NCBI RefSeq assembly: GCF_029911635.1
Contig: NZ_JARYTI010000029.1
Span: 1-61,562, forward strand
Origin: Sphingomonas sp. AR_OL41
Lineage (GTDB): Bacteria > Pseudomonadota > Alphaproteobacteria > Sphingomonadales > Sphingomonadaceae
Reading direction: 5' to 3'
Length of the DNA: 61,562 nucleotides
Translations under genes and position numbers: made by a program
In this document: positions 25,915 to 35,086 of the stretch, in pieces
How the letters are laid out: the number at the start of each line of letters is the position of its first letter
How positions within the stretch are numbered: position 1 is the stretch's first letter
The notes under the pieces: generated by a model
Databases searched by the model: none
What the model was told of the DNA's origin: nothing
The model's input: only the letters and a program-made list of their open reading frames with translations

Positions 25915-27033
25915 ATGCTGTCGCTGTTCCTGCTCCTCGCCGCCCAGGCCGCCACCCCGGCCGCCGCGCCGTCCCCGCCGACCGCCACCCCGGCATCCGC
26001 CCCCGCGGCGGCCAAGGCGTGGCCGACGCGCGAGGGCGATTTCGTCGTGCCCGACTTCCGCTTCGCCTCGGGCGAGACGCTCGCGAAGCTCAAGCTCCAT
26101 TACACCATGCTCGGCCAGCCGCACCGCAACGCCGCGGGCGAGATCGACAATGCCGTGATGATCCTCCACGGCACCGGCGGCACCGGCCGGCAGTTCCTGT
26201 CGCCGCAGTTCGCCGACCTGCTCTACGGCCCCGGCCAACCGCTCGACATCACGCGCTACTGGATCATCCTGCCCGACGGCATCGGCCATGGTGGTTCGTC
26301 CAAGCCGTCCGACGGGCTGCACATGCGCTTCCCCAAATATGATTATGCCGACATGGTCGAGGGCCAGTATCGGCTGCTCCATGACGGCCTCGGCATCAAG
26401 CGGATGCGGCTGATCATGGGCACCTCGATGGGCTGCATGCACAGCTTGGTGTGGGGCGAGGCGCACCCCGATTACATGCGCGCGCTGATGCCGCTGGCGT
26501 GTGAGCCGCTCGAACTCGCCGGCCTCAACCGCATGTGGCGCCAGTTACTGATCGACGGCATCCAAAGCGACCCGGCCTGGGCCGGCGGCGAGTATAAGGC
26601 ACAGCCATTGCAGGGCCTGCGCACCGCGGAATCCTTGCTGTTCGTCGCCGGCGCCGCGCCGCTCAACTTCCAGCAGCTCTATCCGACGCGCGATGCCGCG
26701 TCCGCCTTCGCCAGCGAGCGCGTGACGCGCGCCATCGCCACGCTCGATGCCAACGACCTGATTTACCAGGTCGATGCCTCGCGCACCTATGACCCGTGGC
26801 CGCGGCTCGACGCGATCACCGCGCCGTTGACGTGGATCAATTCGGCCGACGACTTCATCAATCCGCGCAATCTCGATTATCCCGCCCAGGCGGTGAAGCG
26901 CATGAAGGACGCGCGCTTCCGCCTGATCCCCGAGACCGCCGACACCCATGGCCACGGCACGCACACATGGGCGGTCAACTGGCGGGCACACCTCGCCGAC
27001 CTGCTCGCGCGCACCGCGACGCCGGCGCGCTGA
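25915..27033 (+). CDS. Exported alpha/beta hydrolase related to homoserine O-acetyltransferase
   Basis: 372 residues with a short signal-like N-terminus (MLSLFLLLAAQAATPA) and a Pro/Ala linker. The MetX-type features are LHYTMLGQP, ILHGTGGTGRQ, PDGIGHGGSS and nucleophile motif GTSMGCMHSLVWGEAHP; the acid is in NSADDFINP and the His in THGHGTHTW. Because it is exported, true homoserine acetylation is unlikely; an esterase or hydrolase role is inferred. It is 73 bp upstream of the prolyl oligopeptidase and likely co-transcribed. Confidence 0.85.
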   Translation: MLSLFLLLAAQAATPAAAPSPPTATPASAPAAAKAWPTREGDFVVPDFRFASGETLAKLKLHYTMLGQPHRNAAGEIDNAVMILHGTGGTGRQFLSPQFADLLYGPGQPLDITRYWIILPDGIGHGGSSKPSDGLHMRFPKYDYADMVEGQYRLLHDGLGIKRMRLIMGTSMGCMHSLVWGEAHPDYMRALMPLACEPLELAGLNRMWRQLLIDGIQSDPAWAGGEYKAQPLQGLRTAESLLFVAGAAPLNFQQLYPTRDAASAFASERVTRAIATLDANDLIYQVDASRTYDPWPRLDAITAPLTWINSADDFINPRNLDYPAQAVKRMKDARFRLIPETADTHGHGTHTWAVNWRAHLADLLARTATPAR

Positions 27034-27106
27034 ACCTCACCTTTTCGGGCACATTGCCAGCCCCGCCGGAAACGCTAAGCTGCCGTCTTCACCACAGGAT
27101 TATCCG

Positions 27107-29224
27107 ATGCGCCTCTTGCCGATCGCCCTGCTTGCCGCTGCCACCCTGCCCCTCGCCGCCCCCTTTGCCGCTATCGCCCAGGCCGCGCCCGACGACCCCT
27201 ATATCTGGCTGGAGGAAGTCTCGTCGCCGCGCGCGATGGAATGGGTCAATGCGCACAATGCGACCACGACCACGCTGCTCCAGGCCGACCCGCATTACGC
27301 GACCTTCTACGACCAGGCGCTGACCATTGCCGGCGCCAAGGACCGCATCCCGGCGCCAAGCTTCGTGCACGGCGCGATCTACAATTTCTGGCAGGACCCC
27401 GAGCATCTGCGCGGTATCTGGCGCAAGACCACGCTGGCCGATTACCGCAGCGCCACGCCGCACTGGACCACCGTCCTCGACATCGACGCGCTCGGCAAGG
27501 CCGAAGGCAAGAGCTGGGTGATGAAGGGGCTGCAATGCCTGCGCCCCGACGAGAAGCGCTGCCTCGTCTCGCTGTCCGACGGTGGCGAGGATGCGGTCGA
27601 GGTGCGCGAGTTCGACCTCGACACCGCCAGCTTCGTCCCCGGCGGTTTCCACCTGCCGCGCGGCAAGCACCGCGTCGCCTGGGAGGATGCCGACCATCTC
27701 CTCGTATCGACCGACTTTTCGCCCGGCGAACTGACCCAGTCCGGCTACCCCTATGTCGTCAAGCGCCTGACGCGCGGCGCGACGCTGGCCGCAGCGGCCG
27801 AGGTCTATCGCGGCGACAAGGGCGATGGCGGTTACGGCGTCAGCCCCGACGTGCTGCGCGACGCGCAGGGTCGCCAGCTGGCCTATATCGAGCGCCCGCT
27901 CGACACCTTCCACCACCAGACCTTCATCGTCACCGGCGCGGGCACGAAGAAGCTCGCGATCCCCGACAAGGTCAGCCTGGTCGGGCTGGTCGCCGGCCGC
28001 GTCATCGTCCAGCTCGACGAGGCGTGGAAGGCGGGCGGCGTGAGCCTGCCCGCCGGCGCGGTGGCCGAACTCGATCTCGCCGCGCTGAAGGCCGCGCCCG
28101 GCGCGCTCAGGCCCAAACTGATCTGGGCGCCGGGGCCGCGCGATTCGCTCGACGGCGTGCGCACCACCAAAGGCAAGCTGCTGATCTCGACGCTCGAAAA
28201 TGTCCGCGGTCGCGCCTGGGTCTATACGCCCAAGGCCGGTGGCGGCTGGACCAGCCGGCGGCTCGCGCTGCCCGACAATCTCGATATCGGCTATGGCGCG
28301 ACCGACGACACTTCGGATCTCGCCTTCGTCAACGTCGCCGGGTTCCTGACGCCCTCGACCCTCTACCTCGCCGATACCGCGGCGGGCACGCTCGCCCCGG
28401 TCAAGACGCTGCCGGCCAAGTTCGACGCTTCCAACGACGTGGTCGAGCAGCTCGAGGCGACGTCGAGCGATGGCACGAAAATCCCGTATTTCGTCGTCCA
28501 TCGCAAGGACATCAAATATGACGGCACCACGCCGACGCTGATGACCGCCTATGGCGGCTTCCAGGTCAGCGAGACGCCGAACTATTCCGCCACCAACGGC
28601 AAGCTGTGGCTCGAACGCGGCGGCGCCTTCGTGCTTGCCAACATCCGCGGCGGCGGCGAGTTCGGGCCGAAATGGCACGAGGCCGGGCTAGGGACGAAAC
28701 GCCAGATCATCTATAACGATTTCGCCGCGGTGGCGCGCGACCTGATCGCGCGCAAGATCACCTCTCCGCGCCGGCTCGGCATCCAGGGCGGCTCGAACGG
28801 CGGGCTGCTGATGGGCGTGCAATTCACCCAGCACCCCGAATTGTGGAACGCAGTGGTCATCCAGGTGCCGCTGCTCGACATGATCCGCATCTCGAAGATC
28901 GCCGCCGGCGCCTCGTGGCAGGGCGAATATGGCGACGTCAACGCCGACCCGGCGGTGATGGCCTTCTGGCAGAAGACCTCGCCCTATCAGAACCTCAAGG
29001 CGGGCGGCGCCTATCCCGAGCCCTTCATCTTCACCACTACCAAGGACGATCGCGTCGGCCCGCAGCATGCGCGAAAGTTTGCCGCGCGGATGGAGGAGCT
29101 GAAGCTGCCCTTCCTCTATTACGAGAATACCGAGGGCGGCCACGGTTCGGGCGCCGACCTCAAGCAGAGCGCACGCACCACGGCGCTGACCATGACCTAT
29201 CTGCAACGCAAGCTGATGGATTGA
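27107..29224 (+). CDS. Secreted prolyl oligopeptidase (S9A)
   Basis: 705 residues from the ATG at 27107, which begins a Sec signal peptide (MRLLPIALLAAATLPLAAPF...AQA); the frame upstream overlaps the MetX-like gene and is not used. The prolyl-oligopeptidase N-terminal DDPYIWLEEVSSPRAMEWV is followed by a beta-propeller, and the catalytic domain has YGGF, RGGGEFGPKWH, nucleophile GGSNGGLLMG, acid TKDDRVGP and H in GGHGSG. Cleaves after Pro in peptides, here in the periplasm or outside. One of several exported peptidases in this window. Confidence 0.95.
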   Translation: MRLLPIALLAAATLPLAAPFAAIAQAAPDDPYIWLEEVSSPRAMEWVNAHNATTTTLLQADPHYATFYDQALTIAGAKDRIPAPSFVHGAIYNFWQDPEHLRGIWRKTTLADYRSATPHWTTVLDIDALGKAEGKSWVMKGLQCLRPDEKRCLVSLSDGGEDAVEVREFDLDTASFVPGGFHLPRGKHRVAWEDADHLLVSTDFSPGELTQSGYPYVVKRLTRGATLAAAAEVYRGDKGDGGYGVSPDVLRDAQGRQLAYIERPLDTFHHQTFIVTGAGTKKLAIPDKVSLVGLVAGRVIVQLDEAWKAGGVSLPAGAVAELDLAALKAAPGALRPKLIWAPGPRDSLDGVRTTKGKLLISTLENVRGRAWVYTPKAGGGWTSRRLALPDNLDIGYGATDDTSDLAFVNVAGFLTPSTLYLADTAAGTLAPVKTLPAKFDASNDVVEQLEATSSDGTKIPYFVVHRKDIKYDGTTPTLMTAYGGFQVSETPNYSATNGKLWLERGGAFVLANIRGGGEFGPKWHEAGLGTKRQIIYNDFAAVARDLIARKITSPRRLGIQGGSNGGLLMGVQFTQHPELWNAVVIQVPLLDMIRISKIAAGASWQGEYGDVNADPAVMAFWQKTSPYQNLKAGGAYPEPFIFTTTKDDRVGPQHARKFAARMEELKLPFLYYENTEGGHGSGADLKQSARTTALTMTYLQRKLMD

Positions 29225-29234
29225 TCCGGGGCGC

Positions 29235-29259
29235 GGCGCGCGGCGGCTGGCCGCGCGCC
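29235..29259. terminator. G+C-rich hairpin between convergent genes
   Basis: Ten-base arms GGCGCGCGGC and GCCGCGCGCC flank a 5-base loop, eleven bases past the oligopeptidase stop and facing the DoxX gene. No T-run, so any terminator function would be weak or Rho-assisted. Confidence 0.4.
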
Positions 29260-29269
29260 CGCTCGTCGG

Positions 29270-29683
29270 TCAGTCGGACTGGCGCCGCCCGAACGGCCAG
29301 TCGATCACTCTTCCGGCGAACAGCGTCCACCATACGATCACCGGCTGGAACAGCAGCCGCGGCGCATGATAGCCCCAGCCCAGCGTGTTGCGGTGATAGA
29401 CCAGCCCGTCGATCGCATGCTTTATATTGGCCGGAAACACGCACACCGCATAGAGCGCCAGCATCACCGCCGCGAGCCAGCGCCAGCGCCGCGTCATCAG
29501 CCCGATCGCCCCGGCAATCTCACACAGCCCGGTCAGCAGCACGACCGTATCGGGATAGGGCACCCAGCCCGGCACGATACCGAGAAACGGCCGTGGCACC
29601 AACACGTGCAGCACCCCGGCGAGCAGATAGATCGCCGTCAGCAGCCAGCGGAGGATCAGGCGGGCACGGTCCGTGGCAGTCAT
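29270..29683 (-). CDS. DoxX-like membrane protein
   Basis: 137 residues with four membrane spans (ILRWLLTAIYLLAGVLHVLV, VVLLTGLCEIAGAIGLM, LAAVMLALYAVCVFPA and a C-terminal span). The GLHVL..P.FL..VP..VPYP and EI.GAIGL patterns are typical of DoxX/DoxD-related proteins of the inner membrane, whose role is loosely tied to redox or thiosulfate metabolism. Monocistronic. Confidence 0.85.
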   Translation of the reverse strand: MTATDRARLILRWLLTAIYLLAGVLHVLVPRPFLGIVPGWVPYPDTVVLLTGLCEIAGAIGLMTRRWRWLAAVMLALYAVCVFPANIKHAIDGLVYHRNTLGWGYHAPRLLFQPVIVWWTLFAGRVIDWPFGRRQSD

Positions 29684-29823
29684 GCGTTTGCGCGTTGTGT
29701 CGGATGGGGAGCATTCATCAGCCGTGCGTCATGTCACAAGCGCCCGCCTGGGGATAGCGCACAGAAGCATTGACGCGAATGCTGCTGGCATCACCCGCAA
29801 AATGCAGCATGATCATCCACACC

Positions 29824-30723
29824 ATGGCATTCTGCGTCTTCATGCACCGTAGCGACTCGATCTACGACGACAGTCCGTCGGAGCGTTACCAGTTCCCGAG
29901 CCAGTATCTCGGCCGTGCGACACCCTGTGTCGGCGACTGGATCGTCTATCTCGAACCGCGCAGGGTGCCCAATACCCGCGGTTATTTCGCCGTTGCCAAG
30001 GTCGAGCGGATTGTCCCCGATCCGACCGCGACCGGCATGTATCTCGCGCTGATCGAACCCGGCAGCTATTGCGATTTCGCCACCCCCGTGTCGTTCAACG
30101 GCGCAGACGGCGTCGTCGAGCGCGGCCTGCTGAACGAACAGGGCCGCATCTCCGGACGCGCTCAGGCCGCGGTACGGACACTCTCGCCAGCGGACTTCAA
30201 CCGGATCATTACCCTTGGCCTCGACCAGGATGCGCCGCTCCTGCCGCGCGTCGACGAACTGCCCCGCGCCGACATGCTGCGTGAAGACATTGCCCCCTTC
30301 GAGCATGAGCAGGAGCGCGACCGGATCAGCTACCTGACCTCGCGCATCGTTCGCGACCGGGTGTTCCGCCGCGTGGTCCTGCGCGCCTATGACGAGCGTT
30401 GCGCAATTACCGGCCTGAAATTGATCAACGGAGGGGGCCGGGCGGAAGTCGAGGCGGCACATATCCGCCCTGTCGAGGCAAACGGACCGGACATCGTCAG
30501 CAACGGCCTCGCTTTGTCGGGTACCGCGCACTGGATGTTCGATCGCGGGCTGATCAGCCTCGCCGATGACATGTCGATCATGGTCTCGAGGCAGGTAAAC
30601 GATCCCGACAGTATTCGCGCGATCGTCAATCCGACCCGGCACGCGCTGCTGCCGCCCCGGCTTGCGGATCGCCCGCACCACCATTTCGTGCAGTGGCACC
30701 GCGAGAACTGTTTCAAGCATTGA
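29824..30723 (+). CDS. Stand-alone HNH endonuclease with N-terminal PUA/EVE-like domain
   Basis: 299 residues from the ATG at 29824; an ATG 18 codons upstream is also in frame. The C-terminal half is an HNH nuclease of the HNH_2 type: YDERCAITG, VEAAHIRPVEANGPDIVSNG and ALSGTAHWMFDRGLISL with the H..N..H positions intact. The N-terminal half (RYQFPSQYLGRATPCVGDWIVYLEPRR..YFAVAKVERI) resembles the PUA/EVE fold that reads modified bases in modification-dependent restriction enzymes; that assignment is by pattern only. No methylase is nearby, so a type IV-like defence role is inferred. A chloroperoxidase-like gene follows on the same strand. Confidence 0.75.
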   Translation: MAFCVFMHRSDSIYDDSPSERYQFPSQYLGRATPCVGDWIVYLEPRRVPNTRGYFAVAKVERIVPDPTATGMYLALIEPGSYCDFATPVSFNGADGVVERGLLNEQGRISGRAQAAVRTLSPADFNRIITLGLDQDAPLLPRVDELPRADMLREDIAPFEHEQERDRISYLTSRIVRDRVFRRVVLRAYDERCAITGLKLINGGGRAEVEAAHIRPVEANGPDIVSNGLALSGTAHWMFDRGLISLADDMSIMVSRQVNDPDSIRAIVNPTRHALLPPRLADRPHHHFVQWHRENCFKH

Positions 30724-30848
30724 TTGCAGATGTCGCCGCGGCCCTCGCACTGGCGGCTCGAATTGCCGCCACCGACTTCGCCCTGTCAGATTCGCGCGAT
30801 AGAAATGGCGCCGGGCGGGGGCCCAACCGATCAACCGGAGATCGCGCG

Positions 30849-31679
30849 ATGACCATGTTCACCACCGATGACGGCACTGACATTTTCTTCAAGGACTGGG
30901 GCCCCAAAGACGCCCCGCCGATCGTCTTCCATCATGGCTGGCCGCTCAGCGCGGACGACTGGGACAACCAGATGCTGTTCTTCCTCGAAGAGGGCTTCCG
31001 CGTCATCGCGCATGATCGCCGTGGCCATGGCCGGTCGAGCCAGACCGACAGCGGCAACGAGATGGACAGCTATGCCGACGACATGTTCGAACTGGCCGAG
31101 GCGCTCGACCTCGAAGGCGCGGTGCATATCGGCCATTCGACCGGCGGCGGCGAGGTCGCACGTTATGTCGCGCGCGCCGAGCCCGGCCGCGTCGCCAAGG
31201 CGGTGCTGATCGGCGCGGTGCCGCCGCTGATGCTCAAGACCGAGGCCAATCCCGGCGGGCTGTCGATCGAGGTGTTCGACGGTTTTCGCAGCGCGCTCGT
31301 CGCCAATCGTGCGCAATTCTACCGCGACGTGCCGTCAGGGCCTTTCTACGGCTTCAACCGCCCCGGCGTAGAGCCGATCCCCGGGGTGATCGACAATTGG
31401 TGGCGACAGGGCATGATGGGCGGCGCCAAGGCGCATTATGATTGCATCAAGGCCTTTTCGGAGACCGACTTTACCGAAGATCTGAAGGCGATCGAGGTGC
31501 CGGTGCTGGTGATGCACGGCCTGGACGACCAGATCGTACCTTATGCGGATTCCGCGCCGCTGTCGGTCAAGCTGCTCAAGCATGGCACGCTCAAGACCTA
31601 TGACGGCTTTCCGCACGGCATGTGCACCACGCACGCCGACATCATCAACGCCGACCTGCTCGCCTTCATCGAAAGCTGA
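30849..31679 (+). CDS. Alpha/beta hydrolase, non-heme chloroperoxidase/arylesterase type
   Basis: 276 residues from the ATG at 30849 with CCGGAGA upstream. Hallmarks are FTTDDGTDIFFKDWG, FHHGWPLSADDWD, AHDRRGHGRSSQ, nucleophile IGHSTGGGEVARYVAR, acid MHGLDDQIVP and FPHGMCTTHAD with the His. No signal peptide. Such enzymes hydrolyse esters or, with peroxide, act as perhydrolases; the physiological substrate is unknown. Confidence 0.92.
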   Translation: MTMFTTDDGTDIFFKDWGPKDAPPIVFHHGWPLSADDWDNQMLFFLEEGFRVIAHDRRGHGRSSQTDSGNEMDSYADDMFELAEALDLEGAVHIGHSTGGGEVARYVARAEPGRVAKAVLIGAVPPLMLKTEANPGGLSIEVFDGFRSALVANRAQFYRDVPSGPFYGFNRPGVEPIPGVIDNWWRQGMMGGAKAHYDCIKAFSETDFTEDLKAIEVPVLVMHGLDDQIVPYADSAPLSVKLLKHGTLKTYDGFPHGMCTTHADIINADLLAFIES

Positions 31680-31795
31680 GCCGCCGCGCATGACAGGGCC
31701 GGGCCGGGGCGAGACCTCGGCCCGCCTTTGTCGGTGACGAAGCGTCCGCGATCTGCCACGCTACACGCCCGCGCGATGACGCAAGGTGTGCCGCC

Positions 31796-32452
31796 ATGTC
31801 CGACGAACCGCCCCCCGAACCATCGAAACTCACCACCTCCAAGCGCCGCTGGGCAAGCGAGGGCAAATTCCTCACCGGCCAACATGCCCGCCCGGAGGAA
31901 CAGCGTCTGCCGCCGGGCCAGCACATCGTCCGCGACTGGCTGGTGCTCGATCTCGGCCGCCAGCCCGAGGTGTCGCGCGAGCGCTGGCGCTTGAAGGTCG
32001 GCGGCATGGTCGAGCGCCCCGTCACGCTCGACTGGGCGGCGTTCATGGCGTTGCCGCAGACCGCCCTACGCTCCGACATCCACTGCGTGACGAGCTGGTC
32101 GCGCTACGATAACGACTGGCAGGGCGTCGCCGCGCACGACCTGCTCGACCTCGTGCAGCCGCGCGACGAGGCGGCCGCGCTGATGCTCCACGGCTATGAC
32201 GGCTACACCACCAACGTCACGCTCGCCGACTTCGCCGCGCCCGGCGTGCTGCTCGCGCATAGCTGGCAGGGCCAGAAGCTGACCAAGGCACATGGCGGCC
32301 CGGTGCGGCTGGTCGTTCCCCACCTCTATTTCTGGAAGAGCGCCAAATGGATCAGCGGCATCGACTTGCTCGGCGCTGATAAGCCGGGTTTCTGGGAAAG
32401 CAGCGGCTATCATCTGCGCGGCGATCCGTGGCGCGAGGAACGCTATTCGTGA
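31796..32452 (+). CDS. Sulfite-oxidase-fold molybdopterin oxidoreductase
   Basis: 218 residues with no signal peptide. The Moco-binding domain is recognisable by WLVLDLGRQPEVSRERWRLK, SDIHCVTSWSRYDNDWQGV (Cys as probable Mo ligand) and GGPVRLVVPHLYFWKSAKWI. It is shorter than MsrP and lacks a twin-arginine leader, placing it in the group of cytosolic-looking sulfite-oxidase-fold proteins of unknown substrate. Starts about 120 bp after the chloroperoxidase gene. Confidence 0.9.
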   Translation: MSDEPPPEPSKLTTSKRRWASEGKFLTGQHARPEEQRLPPGQHIVRDWLVLDLGRQPEVSRERWRLKVGGMVERPVTLDWAAFMALPQTALRSDIHCVTSWSRYDNDWQGVAAHDLLDLVQPRDEAAALMLHGYDGYTTNVTLADFAAPGVLLAHSWQGQKLTKAHGGPVRLVVPHLYFWKSAKWISGIDLLGADKPGFWESSGYHLRGDPWREERYS

Positions 32453-32487
32453 GCAGGGTGGCCGTCAGCCAGTGACAGGCCGGCGGA

Positions 32488-32515
32488 CAGGACGAGCCGC
32501 CTACGGCTCGTCCTG
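32488..32515. terminator. 12-bp hairpin between convergent genes
   Basis: Arms CAGGACGAGCCG and CGGCTCGTCCTG around a 4-base loop lie 35 bases after the Moco protein stop and 11 bases before the stop of the facing gene. There is no T-tract; likely a shared transcript end. Confidence 0.55.
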
Positions 32516-32526
32516 CCGGAACAGGC

Positions 32527-32850
32527 TTAGCGTGAGGTGAGCGAAACCGTGCGGGCGAGCGCGCCGCGCGCCACCTCGTGCGACCAGATCGCATCGCCGG
32601 TGGGGGTTTCGAGCATCACATTGTCGAGCGCCAGTGCCTGGCGGAACGCGTTGTTGGCGTCGGCGGCTCGGCCCGCGCGCTGATAAGCGGCGGCGAGCTC
32701 GATATAGGCGCCGCCATCACCGGGGCTGAGCCGGACGACCGACTCCTTGCCGCTGACCATAGCGGCCGGATCAGACTTGGGTGCGGCCAGTACCGGCGTG
32801 GCCAGCGTGGCCGCCAGGACAAGGATCGAGGCGTATTTCGTGATCATCAT
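32527..32850 (-). CDS. Secreted small TPR-like protein
   Basis: 107 residues from the ATG at 32850 with GGAG upstream. A signal peptide (ITKYASILVLAATLATPVLA) precedes one clear TPR-like unit, GGAYIELAAAYQRAGRAADANNAFRQAL, and a C-terminal strand region (DAIWSHEVARGALAR). Exported; no partner is obvious. Paralogues of this size are frequent in sphingomonads. Confidence 0.75.
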   Translation of the reverse strand: MMITKYASILVLAATLATPVLAAPKSDPAAMVSGKESVVRLSPGDGGAYIELAAAYQRAGRAADANNAFRQALALDNVMLETPTGDAIWSHEVARGALARTVSLTSR

Positions 32851-33051
32851 CCATCTCCTTTTTGGGTTTGAGACAGAAAGGTGACACATTTGTTACGTTT
32901 TAACGACAAAAAAATTGCGCTTATGTGACATTACGGATCAAGCACGCCAACATACTGCTAATAGGATGTATTTTTGCGTGACGAGCCCTGTGAAGCTGGT
33001 TTCGCGCGCAGGCGCACGTCCTGCGGCGGGTTCGCCAGCGACCACTTTATG

Positions 33052-33597
33052 TCAGCCGCGCAGGTCGGGCAGATCCGACCAACCAAGCGCGACTTCGACC
33101 AGCGCGCCGGCGAACCGCTTGTCGCTCTTCTCACCGACGATCGTTCCGTCCAGCCCCTCGTAAAAGGCGCGCGCAGGAACGTTGTCGCGCAGCACCCACA
33201 GGCCAAGGCCCGAATATCCGAGCGCCGACAGGCGTTCCGCCATCGCCGACATGATCGAGCGACCGACGCCGCGCTTTTGATGGGAGCGCAGAACGTAGAG
33301 CGCGGTGATCTCGCCATCGAACCCCGCCCGCGCCAGCGCCGGATCGCGCTGCCCGCCGCACGAACCGAAACCGACCATCCGGCCGGAATCCTCTGCGACG
33401 AAAACGCTCGTCCCGCCAAATGCTTCAGGATCGCCCAGAACCTCGTCCCACATGGCCGTTCGTGCCTCGACCGATATCCCGGCCAGCATCGCATCGGGCA
33501 TGATGCCGCTATAGGCCTCGCGCCACGAAGCGACGTGCAAGGCGCCGAGGGCGGCGGCGTCGCCGCGCGTTGCCTTGCGCAGGTTTATCCCGCCCAT
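33052..33597 (-). CDS. GNAT family N-acetyltransferase
   Basis: 181 residues from the ATG at 33597. The GNAT fold is evident: NLRKATRGDAAALGALHVASW, then FVAEDSGRMVGF, ITALYVLRSHQKRGVGRSIM with the acetyl-CoA loop Q/RxxGxG/A, and GYSGLGLWVLRDNVPARAFYE. A stand-alone acetyltransferase for a small molecule or protein; substrate unknown. It is separated by about 107 bp from the upstream secreted protein gene. Confidence 0.92.
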   Translation of the reverse strand: MGGINLRKATRGDAAALGALHVASWREAYSGIMPDAMLAGISVEARTAMWDEVLGDPEAFGGTSVFVAEDSGRMVGFGSCGGQRDPALARAGFDGEITALYVLRSHQKRGVGRSIMSAMAERLSALGYSGLGLWVLRDNVPARAFYEGLDGTIVGEKSDKRFAGALVEVALGWSDLPDLRG

Positions 33598-33704
33598 GTC
33601 GTCGCTCGCTGTGGCTATCGTCGCTATCCCTGACGGGGACACAGTCAAGGGACCAGACCGTGAGCTGGATGACAAGCGCCCGGTGCCGGTCGCGCCTATG
33701 CCGA

Positions 33705-34358
33705 CTAGCGGCGAACCCTGCAGTAGCGATCGACATCCTCCGCAGTCCATTGCTCCTGCGCGGCAAAGGGGCACCGCTCGGGTGAGCGTTGCTCCACCGG
33801 CGTTGCGACGGTCACGTCGAAATCGACGTCCGCGGTCGAACAGCTCATGTGCAGATTATTGCGTTTGGTAATGGCCGATCGCCCGGTCGCCACCCCGCTC
33901 CCCACCTCGAGCTTCAGCGCCCCGTCGCGGGCGAAGGTGAGCTTGAACGTCACCGGCTTGTCATAGGGCACGAGGCCGAGCTCGATTTCCTTGCCGTCCG
34001 CCAACAGCGACACCAGGAAGGCATCGGGATATTCCGGATGCCAGGTGGCGACGATGCCGTTGCAATGGCATCCATCCTCGGTGAAACCGAGATCGGTAAA
34101 GCCGACCTGCGCCGTCGGATGCCATTTGCTGAGCCCATTGGCCTTGCGGATCATCATCGAGCCAGTGAACTGCGTCGCGGTCTCGGGCACGGCGCTGTCA
34201 TGATCGGCGAAGCTCCCTTCCCGCGCATGGCATTGCCATGTGTGCGCATTTGCGGCGGAGCACGAGCCGGACAACAGCAGGCACAGCGCGGCCAGCGAAC
34301 GCGTGGAACGCCGCCACCGGCGCGCGCGCCAAGCCGCTGGGATCATATTTCCGCTCAT
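33705..34358 (-). CDS. Secreted hypothetical protein, Cys-rich
   Basis: 217 residues from the ATG at 34358. A long N-terminal basic stretch precedes a hydrophobic signal (SLAALCLLLSGSCSAANA). The mature part has several Cys (TWQCHAREG, DGCHCNGIV, HMSCSTA, ERCPFAAQ, DRYCR) suggesting disulfides in a beta-rich domain (FTGSMMIRKANGLSKWHP, VTFKLTFARDGALKLEVG). No family assigned. Confidence 0.7.
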   Translation of the reverse strand: MSGNMIPAAWRARRWRRSTRSLAALCLLLSGSCSAANAHTWQCHAREGSFADHDSAVPETATQFTGSMMIRKANGLSKWHPTAQVGFTDLGFTEDGCHCNGIVATWHPEYPDAFLVSLLADGKEIELGLVPYDKPVTFKLTFARDGALKLEVGSGVATGRSAITKRNNLHMSCSTADVDFDVTVATPVEQRSPERCPFAAQEQWTAEDVDRYCRVRR

Positions 34359-34520
34359 GCCCGCTCCCTTCGATGGTGCACGCACACAATAGCGACCGTC
34401 GGTAAAGCCGCTGTGAAGGGGCATCGACCCATCGTTCGGCGCGGCCGTCAGGAAGGTCTGTCCACCGTTGGCGCCCATCACCCGTTGCCCCCACACCCAC
34501 CCCATGCCACCACCGCCGGC

Positions 34521-34967
34521 ATGAAAGCCGCCCCCATCATCCAGACCGCGTGGCGGATGCTCGATCTCATCCTGCAGGACGAGCCGCCGACCGACGCCGC
34601 ACTGGCCCTGGCGCTCGATGAGCTGGCGCTGGCCTTTCACGAGGTGCCCGAGGGTCGCGCCGCAACCGGAATCGAGGAGCCGCCGCGGCGCGACGGTGCC
34701 GGGCTGCGCACGATCATTTCCGCCCGCTTTCCTGATTATGGCTACTACGCCATCGTCGATCCGCTCGACCTAACGCCGGACAGGGTCGGCGTTGGCGACG
34801 CGATCGATGATCTCGTCGATATCGCCGGCGACTTGGCCGAGGCGGTGTGGCGCTTCGATCATCTCGGCGCCGACGACGCGCATTGGTTCCTGCGACTGCT
34901 CCATTTCCACTGGGGCCGGCATCTGCGCGAGCTGTCGCTCTACCTCCACGCCCGGCGTTTCGGCTGA
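34521..34967 (+). CDS. DUF5063 family protein
   Basis: 148 residues from the ATG at 34521. The all-helical protein has LDLILQDEPPTDAALALALDEL, ARFPDYGYYAIVDP and the DDLVDIAGDLAEAVWRF...HFHWGRHLREL end that marks DUF5063. No signal peptide. Function unknown. About 160 bp of sequence separate it from the divergent secreted protein gene. Confidence 0.8.
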   Translation: MKAAPIIQTAWRMLDLILQDEPPTDAALALALDELALAFHEVPEGRAATGIEEPPRRDGAGLRTIISARFPDYGYYAIVDPLDLTPDRVGVGDAIDDLVDIAGDLAEAVWRFDHLGADDAHWFLRLLHFHWGRHLRELSLYLHARRFG

Positions 34968-35086
34968 CGCGGCGCGCGTGATTCACCCGTGCGGCCGTCG
35001 CTGGCATGGTGCGCGGCTATGCCTCGCTCCGCCGCGCCTCGCACCTCCGGCCCCGGCCGCCCAGCGTTCCCGCGCGCGGGCGCATC

